This document shows, one piece after another, positions 49,718-57,359 of a DNA stretch of 64,000 nt. The DNA comes from Amycolatopsis arida. Lineage in GTDB: Bacteria > Actinomycetota > Actinomycetes > Mycobacteriales > Pseudonocardiaceae. The notes under the pieces are model-generated. The model was not told the origin of the DNA and made no database searches. It worked only from the letters and a program-made list of their open reading frames with translations. The translations under genes were made by a program, and so were the position numbers. The stretch covers positions 913,251 through 977,250 of the forward strand of contig NZ_FOWW01000002.1 in the NCBI RefSeq assembly GCF_900115565.1. Reading direction: 5' to 3'. The stretch's first letter is position 1; the number at the start of each line of letters is the position of its first letter.

Positions 49718-49767
49718 CGCCGGGGTGCCGTCCGGGGCCGACCCCCGCTCCGAACGGCACCCCGGCG
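49718..49767 (+). terminator. Terminator of the secreted-protein gene
   Basis: A perfect 14-bp stem (CGCCGGGGTGCCGT at 49718-49731, complement at 49754-49767) with a 22-base loop, 8 bases after the stop. Confidence 0.8.
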
Positions 49768-50040
49768 CCCGAGCCGTGGGTAAACCGACCCGACCCACCT
49801 GACGGTGGGCCAACGTCCGGGCCATCCGGGCGGCCGGCACGACGGATGGCGCCGCGCCACAGGTCCTCCCCGCCACCGCGGCTCCCGGCGGGCACATCCT
49901 CGACGAGCCACGCCACCCCAACCGGCCCCACCCCCATGGGCACACACCCGAACCCCACCGTGGCTCCCCGGCTCCGGGCACACCCGCAACATCCCGCCCA
50001 TCGCCCATCGCCCAGCGACCCGACCCGCGAACTCGCCCAT

Positions 50041-50262
50041 ACCCCACCACTGCTCACCGGAAGGGGCGGGCCTGCCGACAACGCGGGCACCACCCCGCCC
50101 CGGCCAGCCCACACACCCGAGCGCACCCGTCCGCACCCCCACCACGGCCCCCCGAAAGGACAGACCTCCCGACAACGCGGGCACCACCCCGCCCCGGCCA
50201 GCCCACACACCCGAGGACACCCGTCCGCACCCCCACCATGGCCCCCCGGAAAGGGGTGCCCC
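50041..50262. repeat. 94-bp tandem repeat, two full copies and a partial one
   Basis: Copy 1 at 50075-50168 and copy 2 at 50169-50262 both begin CCGACAACGCGGGCACCACC and stay nearly identical to CACCC-CACCA-GGCCCCCCG. The end of the unit (CACCAC...AAGG...CGGGCCT) is also recognisable at 50041-50074. Confidence 0.85.
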
Positions 50263-50294
50263 TGTGCCCGCGGGCGGGGACACCGCGGGCGGGG

Positions 50295-51488
50295 CTAGCC
50301 GTCGCGGAGAGTGGTCACCATGGCTTCCACGGCGATCCGTGGCTTGACGTTCCACTCGATGGCCTCGCGGCAGGCCAGCACCGCCTCCAGCCGGCGCAGT
50401 GTGGACTCCGGCGTCCACTCCGTGGCGGCCGCGGCGCTCTCCGCCGCGTGGTCCGGGTGGACCAGCCGGGCGTCGGCGCCGCTCCTGGTGACCAGCACGT
50501 CGCGGTAGAACCCGGCCAGGTCCACCAGCGCCAGGTCCAGCGTGTCCCGCTGCGTCCTCGTCGCGCGGGACTTCTGCCGCTTCTCCAGCTGCCGCACCGC
50601 GGCGTCCGCGGCGCGCTTGGCCGACGCGACGCCCTTGCCGGTGCCACCGGCCCCCATCGCGGTGCGCATCGCCTCCTGCTCGGCTTCGTCGCGAACCTTG
50701 CTCTCCTCGGTGGCGTCGGCCTCGGCGGTCCTGATCAGCTCGTCGGCGCAGGCGAACACGTCCGCCGGCCGGCGCAGGCCGCGGGGGATCCGCAGCACGG
50801 CGTCGCGGCGCTTCCGCGCGTTCTCGTCGGTCGACAGCCGGCGAGCCCTGCCGACGTGGCCACCGCACACGGAGGCCGCCCACTCGGCGCGCTCCGGCGC
50901 GACACCGTCCCGCTCGACCAGCACCCTGGCGATCGCCTCGGGCGGCGGGGTGCGCAGGGTGACCTGGCGGCACCGCGAGCGGATGGTGACCGACACGTCC
51001 TCCGGATGGTCGGACGGGGCGCACAGCAGGAACACCGTGCGCTCCGGCGGCTCCTCCACCGCCTTGAGCAGCGCGTTCGCCGCGCCCTCCGTCAACCGGT
51101 CGGCGTCCTCGATGATCACGACCTGCCAGCGGCCGGAGGTCGGGCGGCGGGCGGCGGCCTGCACCAGCGCGCGCATCTCGGCCACCGAGATCGACAGGCC
51201 CTCCGGCACCACGAGCCGGACGTCGGCGTGGGTGCCGGCCAGCGCGGTCCGGCAGCCGGGGCACTGGCCGCACCCGGCGCCGGTGACGCACTGCAGCGCG
51301 GCGGCGAAGGTCCGGGCGGCTACCGAGCGGCCGGAGCCCGGCGGGCCGGTGAGCAGCCAGGCGTGTGTCATCGCACCGGTTTCGGCCACCTCTCCCGCCA
51401 CGATCGCCGCGGCCGACGCCGCGGCGGCGGAGAACACCTCGACGGCCGGTTCCTGGCCGACCAGTTGCGACCACACGGGCGCGGTCAT
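50295..51488 (-). CDS. holB: DNA polymerase III subunit delta'
   Basis: 397 residues. Clamp-loader AAA domain with THAWLLTGPPGSGRSVAARTF (P-loop Lys replaced by Arg, as I recall for actinobacterial delta'), zinc module CGQCPGC preceded by Cys, IIEDADRLTEGAANALLKAVEEPPE and sensor SRCRQV. Delta' is the stator of the clamp loader and need not hydrolyse ATP. A basic coiled segment (about 280-325, RQLEKRQKSRATRTQ) is inserted before the C-terminal domain. The ATG overlaps the stop of the upstream MFS/kinase-like gene (ATGA). Confidence 0.95.
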   Translation of the reverse strand: MTAPVWSQLVGQEPAVEVFSAAAASAAAIVAGEVAETGAMTHAWLLTGPPGSGRSVAARTFAAALQCVTGAGCGQCPGCRTALAGTHADVRLVVPEGLSISVAEMRALVQAAARRPTSGRWQVVIIEDADRLTEGAANALLKAVEEPPERTVFLLCAPSDHPEDVSVTIRSRCRQVTLRTPPPEAIARVLVERDGVAPERAEWAASVCGGHVGRARRLSTDENARKRRDAVLRIPRGLRRPADVFACADELIRTAEADATEESKVRDEAEQEAMRTAMGAGGTGKGVASAKRAADAAVRQLEKRQKSRATRTQRDTLDLALVDLAGFYRDVLVTRSGADARLVHPDHAAESAAAATEWTPESTLRRLEAVLACREAIEWNVKPRIAVEAMVTTLRDG

Positions 51489-54274
51489 CGTCCCTCCGCC
51501 GCTGTGTCGTTCCCGCTGTCGTTCCCGCTGTCGTTCCCGCTGTCGTTCCCGCTGCCGCCCGGCCGGTCCCCGCTCCGCCGCGGGGAGCCGACGGCGGTCG
51601 TTCCTTCCGGGTCACCCGACCCGGCCCCCTGGCCGTTCGCCCTGCCCGCGGCGGCATCGTCGCCCCACCCGTTCCGAGCGGCTGCCCCGCCGGACGACCC
51701 TGGCACGTCGAGAGCACCACGCGGGGCGGCCGCCCTTCCGTCGCCGGAGCCCGCCGCCGCTCCGCCACGCGACGCGCTCGGGCCCGTCGACCCACCGTCC
51801 GCACCGGAGCCCGCGGCGCCGGGACCGTCACTCGCGCCAGGCGCCCCGCCCTCGCCGGAGTCCACCGCCGCTCCGCCATCCGGCCCCCCGAACCCGGCGG
51901 CCCTAGCGCCAACACGCGACCCGACCACATCGGGGCCCTCGCCCTCATCCGCGCCGGCCGCCCCACCAGCGCTCGACACCACACTGGCGCGTGGCCCGTC
52001 CAGGCCGGCGGCCCTGCCGTCACCGCGCGGCCCGTCCTGGGCGGGGCCTGCCGTCGGGTGGCCGAGGCCCGCGCCCGGCCGGTTCACCTGGCCGTTGCCG
52101 GAAGCGCTCGCCCTGGCGCCGATCGGTTCCGGCGTGCCGCTTTCGTCCACGGCGGGCGGGAGCCCGGCGGCGACATCCGGCGGGACGACCGACGGGCCCA
52201 GCCCGGCCATCCGACCGGCCAGCACCGCGCGCACCGCCGTCCGCACCCTGGCCGTCACCTCGTCCTCGGTGCCCTCCCCGTCGACCACGACGTAGCGGTC
52301 CGGGTCCGCCGCGGCCATCTCCGTGAGCAGGTGCTGCACCTGCCACTGCTGGCCGCGCGGCAACCCGCTGTCGAGCTCGGCCGTTCCCGGATCGGAGTCG
52401 AGCAGCACCGTCACGTCGGGACGCAACCGGTTCGTCGCCCAGTCCGCGAGCCCCTCGAGCTCCTCCGCGTCCAGGCCGGCCACGGCCGACAGGTGCGCCA
52501 GCGGCGAGTCGACGAACCGCTCCATCACCACGACCGCGCCCGCGTCGAGCGCCGGCCGCACGTCCCGCTCCACGATGTCGGCGCGGACCGCGGCCGCGGC
52601 CAGGGCCTGGGCGCGGGCACCGGACAGCGAGGCCCCGGAGATCAGCGCGGTCAGCCGGTGGTCGTCCAGCGCGGGGTCGGCGGCCAGCACGACCTTGCGC
52701 GGGCCGCCGCTCAGCCACTCCGCGAGCCGGCGCGCCTGGGCGGTGGTGTCGGTGGCCGTGGCACCCTCCACCGCGATGAGCAGTCCGTTGACCCTGCGGG
52801 GCCGGCGTCGGATGACGTTGCGCAGGTCGGACAGGATCGGCTCGGTGCGGCGGGAGTCCATCTGCCGGTACGCGACCAGCCCGACGAGCGCGGCCAGCAG
52901 CCCGCCGCCGAGCAACACCGGCCGGGTGCCGTCGATGGTGATCGGGTTGCCCCACACGTTCACCACGTGCGGGCGGACCAGGCCGATCAGCAGCGGCACG
53001 GTGGCGGTCGCGCCGAACACGATGATCTTCATCAGCGACTGGTAGATCGCGTTGATCCGCCCGCGAATGGCGTCGTCGATTTGCGAGCCGATGATCGTCA
53101 CGCCGGTGAGGAAGGCCCCGCCGGCGCACGCGCCGACCACCGCCACCGCGACGAGCGCGACCGCCAGGTGCGGCGCCAGCGCCACCACGATCAGCGCGAG
53201 ACCGGCGAGCACGATCCCGATGCCGAACAACCGGTCGTGCGGAAGGCGGCGGGCGAGCTTCGGGGAGCCGGCGAGCCCGGTCGCGGCGCCCACGAACACG
53301 GCGACGAACAGCAGGCCGAAGGCGGCGTCGCCACCACCCAGGCTGGAGGCGTAGGGCTTGGCCGAGCCGATCACCGCGCCGCCGGCGGCGAAGGCGCCGG
53401 TCATCCCGATCAGCAGACCGCGGACCAGCGGGGTGCTGCGGACGAACTTGGCGCCGTCCCGGACCATTCCGAGCAGCCCGCCCGACTTGTCCTCGTCGCG
53501 CCCGGCGGACTCGTCCCGCTTCGCCCTGTCCCGCTTCGGCGGCTCGACCCGCTTCGGCGCCGCGCCGTTGGCCGGCACCGGGTGGACGTTGCGCAGGGAC
53601 AGCTCGGGGATGCGGGCGATGAGCAGGGCGCTGGCCAGGTAGAGCAGGCCGTTGACGACCACGACGATCTTCGCGATGCCGAACTGGCCGAGCACGTCGG
53701 GCGGCAGGTTGAAGGTGGTCTGGATACCGGTCAGCACCGAGTACAGCCCGGCGCCGGTGACCACGGCCAGCCCGTAGGTCATCACCATGCCGAGCTGGTT
53801 CGCGGTCTCCACCTGGTCGGGCCGGCGGAGGAGGTTCGGCACCGCGGCGTCCTTGGACGGGATCCACATCATGGCCGCGGAGCCGACCAGGAAGTTGCCG
53901 ATGAACAGCCACAGCGGGGTGCCGACGAACGCGATCGACAGCAGGAGGCCGCAGCGCACCAGGTCGGCGGCGATCATCACCTTGCGGCGATCGAGGCGGT
54001 CGGCCAGCAGCCCGCCGAGCGGGGCGAAGAGCAGCCCCGGCAGCAGGTTGGTCAGCACCACGCCGGCGAAGGCGAAGTTCTGCGCCGTGTAGCTCTCGGT
54101 GAACTTGGTGACCAGGCCGGTCAGCGCGAGCAGTGACAGCCAGTCAGCGACGCTGCACAGGTAGGTGACACCCCAGAGCCGGCGAAAGGGGCGGATGGCC
54201 AGCACACGTCGTACTCGGTGGACCGTCGACGCGTCGGAGCCCACCGATGCGTCGACACCGGCTACTCCGTTCAT
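51485..54274 (-). CDS. MFS transporter fused to a degenerate thymidylate-kinase domain
   Basis: 929 residues from the ATG at 54274. Residues 1-480: twelve-helix MFS transporter, with LLADRLDRRKVMIAADLVR between helices 2 and 3. Residues 496-700: dTMP-kinase fold, but every catalytic motif is altered. The P-loop GGDGAGKST is EGATATDTTA (503-512, no Lys), the REPG loop is DPALDD, the DR motif is ER (585-586) and the arginine-rich lid is missing. The last ~210 residues are Gly/Ala/Asp-rich disorder ending in four SGND repeats. Streptomyces has the same fusion with intact motifs, usually annotated tmk. Here the domain is probably catalytically dead. Coupled to holB. Confidence 0.88.
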   Translation of the reverse strand: MNGVAGVDASVGSDASTVHRVRRVLAIRPFRRLWGVTYLCSVADWLSLLALTGLVTKFTESYTAQNFAFAGVVLTNLLPGLLFAPLGGLLADRLDRRKVMIAADLVRCGLLLSIAFVGTPLWLFIGNFLVGSAAMMWIPSKDAAVPNLLRRPDQVETANQLGMVMTYGLAVVTGAGLYSVLTGIQTTFNLPPDVLGQFGIAKIVVVVNGLLYLASALLIARIPELSLRNVHPVPANGAAPKRVEPPKRDRAKRDESAGRDEDKSGGLLGMVRDGAKFVRSTPLVRGLLIGMTGAFAAGGAVIGSAKPYASSLGGGDAAFGLLFVAVFVGAATGLAGSPKLARRLPHDRLFGIGIVLAGLALIVVALAPHLAVALVAVAVVGACAGGAFLTGVTIIGSQIDDAIRGRINAIYQSLMKIIVFGATATVPLLIGLVRPHVVNVWGNPITIDGTRPVLLGGGLLAALVGLVAYRQMDSRRTEPILSDLRNVIRRRPRRVNGLLIAVEGATATDTTAQARRLAEWLSGGPRKVVLAADPALDDHRLTALISGASLSGARAQALAAAAVRADIVERDVRPALDAGAVVVMERFVDSPLAHLSAVAGLDAEELEGLADWATNRLRPDVTVLLDSDPGTAELDSGLPRGQQWQVQHLLTEMAAADPDRYVVVDGEGTEDEVTARVRTAVRAVLAGRMAGLGPSVVPPDVAAGLPPAVDESGTPEPIGARASASGNGQVNRPGAGLGHPTAGPAQDGPRGDGRAAGLDGPRASVVSSAGGAAGADEGEGPDVVGSRVGARAAGFGGPDGGAAVDSGEGGAPGASDGPGAAGSGADGGSTGPSASRGGAAAGSGDGRAAAPRGALDVPGSSGGAAARNGWGDDAAAGRANGQGAGSGDPEGTTAVGSPRRSGDRPGGSGNDSGNDSGNDSGNDTAAEGR
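51506..51553 (-). repeat. 12-bp tandem repeat (SGND codons) at a gene 3' end
   Basis: GTCGTTCCCGCT is repeated four times without mismatch (51506, 51518, 51530, 51542), encoding the SGND repeats 18 bases before the stop of the MFS/kinase-like gene. Confidence 0.95.
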
Positions 54275-54830
54275 CTGCTTGGCCTCGCTGATGCGCCCAC
54301 CCCACAAAGCTCGCAGCCCGGGTCGCCCGGATGGTGTAGCCAGGGTATCCCGAGCCGGACACGGAGAGCGGCTGGCCCGGCCGCGTGCCGCACCCGAAGG
54401 TTCGGCCGACCCGTTCCTCGACGGCCGCTCGATCCGACGCGCCGGCCGGCCGTGTACCCGCCCAGCGGACCTGCCTCGCCTTCCGTGGAGCACCGGTTGG
54501 CGAAACTCCCCTGCTGTCGGGGATGAGCCGCACGGTCCGCGTCGGCGGAACTTCTGTTGTGCCGACAACAGTCGCTCGGCGGAGGCGACCCCGGCAACCG
54601 CCGCGGCCGGTGTGGCGCCCCCTTCCAGCCTGACGGCGACCCGTGGCGAGGACGACTCGGCAAAGGGCGACCGAGGCTGCACAGCCAGACAGCGAGCCAG
54701 ACAGCCAGGCAGTCGGCCGACCAGTCAGCCGGCAGCGGCCCGTGCCATCGCCGACCCCGCGTCGCGACCGGCCCCCGCGAGATCGGCGGGACCGGCAGAA
54801 GTGTGGCGGACGGCGCCAGCTGGAGGAGCG
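54275..54830. other. 556-base spacer upstream of the MFS/kinase-like gene
   Basis: No convincing gene. It contains a perfect 7-bp inverted repeat (CTGTTGT-GCCG-ACAACAG, 54554-54571) that could be an operator or small hairpin, and a short CAGCCAGACAG-type repeat near 54682-54735. The promoter of the downstream minus-strand gene must lie here, but no boxes could be assigned with confidence. Confidence 0.65.
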
Positions 54831-55475
54831 TCAGTTGAACAGGCCGGTGACGCTACTCACGAAGCTGGAGATCAGCTGCACGACCAGGAGCCCGAAGACC
54901 ACCAGCAGGACGACCGCCATGGCCACCCCCGCCGAGCCGTTCGACGGCTTGCGCACGACCGGCCGAGGATGCGCCGCCGCCCGGCGCCCGAACCGTGGGA
55001 CCACCGGGGTCCGCGTCTCCGCGCCCGGCCCCGGCCCGGTGTCCTGCCCGGCCTCGGGCCCAGGAGCGGATGGGCCACCGCCCGGCGACCGCCGCGCGGT
55101 CAGCACCTGGCGCATCCGCTGCGGAGCCGACCAGCGCCGCTGCTGCTGGAGCAGGCCGGCGTTCTCCGGTGACGGGAACTGCGTGACCGGTGCGGCCGCG
55201 GCCGCCGGTCGCGAGGCATCGAGGGCCCTGCCCACCGGCAGGCCCTCGCCCTCCCCCGCCAGCGCGGCGTCGACCATGCCGCGCACGACCTCCGGATCCG
55301 GCTCGACCGGGTCGGGTACCTCGACCTCGACGTCGTCCGTCGAGCCGCCGAACCCGACCGGCGTCGGTGAGCCACCGGTGACCAGCCCGGCGAGCGGGTC
55401 CGTGTACGCCGGCGGTGGCGCCGGAGCCTGTGTGCCGTCCGCGCCGACTCGGCCGTCGGTTCCCACCGTCACCAC
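54831..55475 (-). CDS. Tail-anchored hypothetical protein
   Basis: 214 residues from a GTG at 55475. Pro/Ala/Gly-rich and largely disordered, with an acidic segment (DDVEVEVPDPVEPDPEVVRGMVDAAL), a short amphipathic part LLQQQRRWSAPQRMRQVLTARR, a basic stretch (FGRRAAAHPRPVVRKP) and one C-terminal helix (VAMAVVLLVVFGLLVVQLIS). A C-tail membrane anchor with a cytoplasmic N-terminal part is the simplest reading. I know of no function. Confidence 0.72.
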   Translation of the reverse strand: MVTVGTDGRVGADGTQAPAPPPAYTDPLAGLVTGGSPTPVGFGGSTDDVEVEVPDPVEPDPEVVRGMVDAALAGEGEGLPVGRALDASRPAAAAAPVTQFPSPENAGLLQQQRRWSAPQRMRQVLTARRSPGGGPSAPGPEAGQDTGPGPGAETRTPVVPRFGRRAAAHPRPVVRKPSNGSAGVAMAVVLLVVFGLLVVQLISSFVSSVTGLFN

Positions 55476-55642
55476 CCCAATACCTAGCGTTCCGGTCGGT
55501 TCCAGGGTAGCGACCCGAGCGGCCCAGCGGGTAGGTCGCCGAGGCGCCCACCCTCCTCGGTGCCTTCGTGTTGTCCGCGCTCACCTCCTTCGACTCGGGT
55601 CGGCACGGGCCGATCCGAGGCACGACAACCGGAATCCGGCCC

Positions 55643-56455
55643 TCACCCCGGCGGCGCCTGCGCCTCCGCCATCGCCCGCGCCTCGGCGAAGGAGGCGTCG
55701 ATCCATTCGGCCAACCCGTCACCGCCGGAGCCCACCAGCAGCAGCTCCGGCGCACCGGTGACGCTGCCGGCGGTCAACGCCACGACGTGCCGGCCGAGGT
55801 CGTTGTCCACGACCACCACAGGCTGGTCGGGAAACTCGGCGCACAGCACCCCGAAGGCGGTGAGGTCGACCAGGGCGGTGGCGGTGCGCGGCCGAACGAG
55901 GAACCGCCGGACCAGCTCGGCGGCCGCGCGATGGGTGGGCAGCACGTCGCCGTACTCGTCGGCCCGGACCCGCACCGGTGGGTGGGTTCCGTCCGGGCAG
56001 CCCGGCAGGAACCCGGCGATCCGCCCGGCCATCTCCTCGAACCGGGCACCGGCGACCACGCAGCTACCGTCCGGATGCCGACTCCACAGCACCCCGGCGT
56101 CCTCGTCGCCGTAGGCCCGGATGTCGATCCGGCCGTCAGCGACGTGCACGCCGCTGACGACCACCCGCAGCGGGCCGCGGAGCATGAGCGAGACCACCCA
56201 CCGGCCCGTCTCGTTCAGCTCCCCGTGGGTGCCGAAGCCGAGCCGCTCCACCATGTCGGCCCACCTCAGGTGCTCGGTGACCTCGTCCGCCAGGTCTCCC
56301 CCGACGTCCGGCCCCGTCGCCGCCGACGGCCGGATCTCCCGGATCTGGGCGTCGGTGACGCCGGGGCAGTAGAGATCGAGCACGGACGGCCGCTCCGGCA
56401 CCGCGTCGAGCACCGGGCCGGCGGCCTGCCACAGCAATGGATGAATGTTGTCCAT
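55643..56455 (-). CDS. Distant EspG-like protein (copy A)
   Basis: 270 residues from the ATG at 56455, which shares one base with the stop of the next gene (TGATG). The middle LNETGRWVVSLMLRGPLRVVVSGVHVADGRIDIRAYG and the C-terminal FPDQPVVVVDNDLGRHVVALTAG...WIDASFAEA align by eye with the EspG core (WFDTD-GRY and the final helix), but the N-terminus is unlike the copies at 35-36.7 kb and the hallmark SPVLSWFDT is worn. Possibly a chaperone for another ESX substrate, or a domain reused elsewhere. Confidence 0.65.
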   Translation of the reverse strand: MDNIHPLLWQAAGPVLDAVPERPSVLDLYCPGVTDAQIREIRPSAATGPDVGGDLADEVTEHLRWADMVERLGFGTHGELNETGRWVVSLMLRGPLRVVVSGVHVADGRIDIRAYGDEDAGVLWSRHPDGSCVVAGARFEEMAGRIAGFLPGCPDGTHPPVRVRADEYGDVLPTHRAAAELVRRFLVRPRTATALVDLTAFGVLCAEFPDQPVVVVDNDLGRHVVALTAGSVTGAPELLLVGSGGDGLAEWIDASFAEARAMAEAQAPPG

Positions 56456-57240
56456 CAGTCCCCCTGATCGTGTCGTTCGAGCGAGTGGGCGATCCACGCC
56501 ACGGCCGTCTCCCTCGTGGCCGGGGCGTACCGCAGGACCCATCGGCCGTCCGGACCGACGGACGTGGTGACGAGATAGCGACCGAGGTCGGTGTCGAGCA
56601 GCGCGAACGCGCCGTGCGGATGCTCAGTGAGGACCTTCTCCCGCACGGTGAGATCCACCAGGACCGTGCCGTGCCGCCGCCGCGCGACGGCGGAGCGCAG
56701 CGCCGCGAGGGAGGAGTCCTGCCCAGCCAGGACCACCCCGCGCTCGTCCGCGGCGATCTCGAACGGCGCACCGGGGCCGGGCGGCGGGTCGGGAAGGTCG
56801 TCCAACGCCCATTCCGGCAGCCCGCCCCGGGAGCCGGTGCGCATCGTCGCCTCGCCGCCGACGACGGTCATGACCATGGCGTACCGCCGGTCGCCGTAGA
56901 ACCGGACGTGCAGCGGTTCCGACCGGTCCGCGAACACCCCGGTCACCACGCCGCGGACATGGCCGCCCCGGAACGCCCGGTACATCCCGGCCGCCTCGGC
57001 GCTGATCCCGCCGTCCTCGTCGACGAGCCCCATGGCGGCCATGCCGGAGACGAACCGCGTGTAGTGCTCGGCCTCGGCGATCAGGTCGGTCACCGGTGGC
57101 GAGCGCTCGTCGAACGCCGCGGGTAGCCGGAAGTCGGGGTCGAGGAACTCCCGTGCCGACGGTCGGCGCGGGAGCGCCTGGGTGATCGGCCGGACGACGT
57201 CGTCGACGAGGGCGAAGACGGTGTCGGTGGAGGTGTTCAT
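56455..57240 (-). CDS. Distant EspG-like protein (copy B)
   Basis: 261 residues from the ATG at 57240 (a TTG at 57255 is also in frame). It has the same layout as its neighbour, with better-kept C-terminal EspG features: AFALLDTDLGRYLVTTSVGPDGRWVLRYAPATRETAVAWIAHSLE. The central MYRAFRGGHVRGVVTGVFADRSEPLHVRFYGDRRYAMVM matches the corresponding region of copy A. The two are diverged tandem paralogues. No PE/PPE-like gene is nearby. They lie just after the topA terminator. Confidence 0.68.
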   Translation of the reverse strand: MNTSTDTVFALVDDVVRPITQALPRRPSAREFLDPDFRLPAAFDERSPPVTDLIAEAEHYTRFVSGMAAMGLVDEDGGISAEAAGMYRAFRGGHVRGVVTGVFADRSEPLHVRFYGDRRYAMVMTVVGGEATMRTGSRGGLPEWALDDLPDPPPGPGAPFEIAADERGVVLAGQDSSLAALRSAVARRRHGTVLVDLTVREKVLTEHPHGAFALLDTDLGRYLVTTSVGPDGRWVLRYAPATRETAVAWIAHSLERHDQGD

Positions 57241-57300
57241 GGGGACATTGAACAACCGGGCACCGACAGGTTTGGTCGAACAGGAGTTCGACCGGCGTCA

Positions 57301-57358
57301 CTGGATCGGGTGGAAAGGGGTGGGGTTCCCCGCGGCACGCGGAACCCCACCGATCCAG
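57301..57358 (-). terminator. topA terminator
   Basis: Inner 11-bp stem GGTGGGGTTCC (57319-57329) with its complement at 57341-57351 and outer arms CTGGATCG (57301-57308) with CGATCCAG (57351-57358), starting 1 base after the topA stop. Confidence 0.8.
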
Positions 57359-57359
57359 C

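Larger units (their letters stand above)
49710..50294. other. Repeat-rich 585-base spacer
   Basis: No convincing gene on either strand. It begins with a terminator (49718-49767) and ends with a ~94-bp tandem repeat (50041-50262). The plus strand is strongly C-rich and G-poor across about 49.8-50.25 kb, an asymmetry not seen in coding regions here. Confidence 0.8.

Noticed and set aside
49416..50210. Long minus-strand frames across the repeat-rich spacer
   Set aside because: The translation is repeat-derived Gly/Arg/Trp low complexity, and it runs antisense into the secreted-protein gene.
50041..50262. CRISPR array
   Set aside because: The repeat unit is 94 bp with near-identical copies and no unique spacers; no cas genes are present.
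54144..54533. A 129-codon minus-strand frame upstream of the MFS/kinase-like gene
   Set aside because: It overlaps the real N-terminus, has no family features and poor codon bias.
54554..54571. Perfect 7-bp inverted repeat CTGTTGT-GCCG-ACAACAG as an operator
   Set aside because: It is short, single and not clearly placed relative to a promoter; noted in the spacer entry only.
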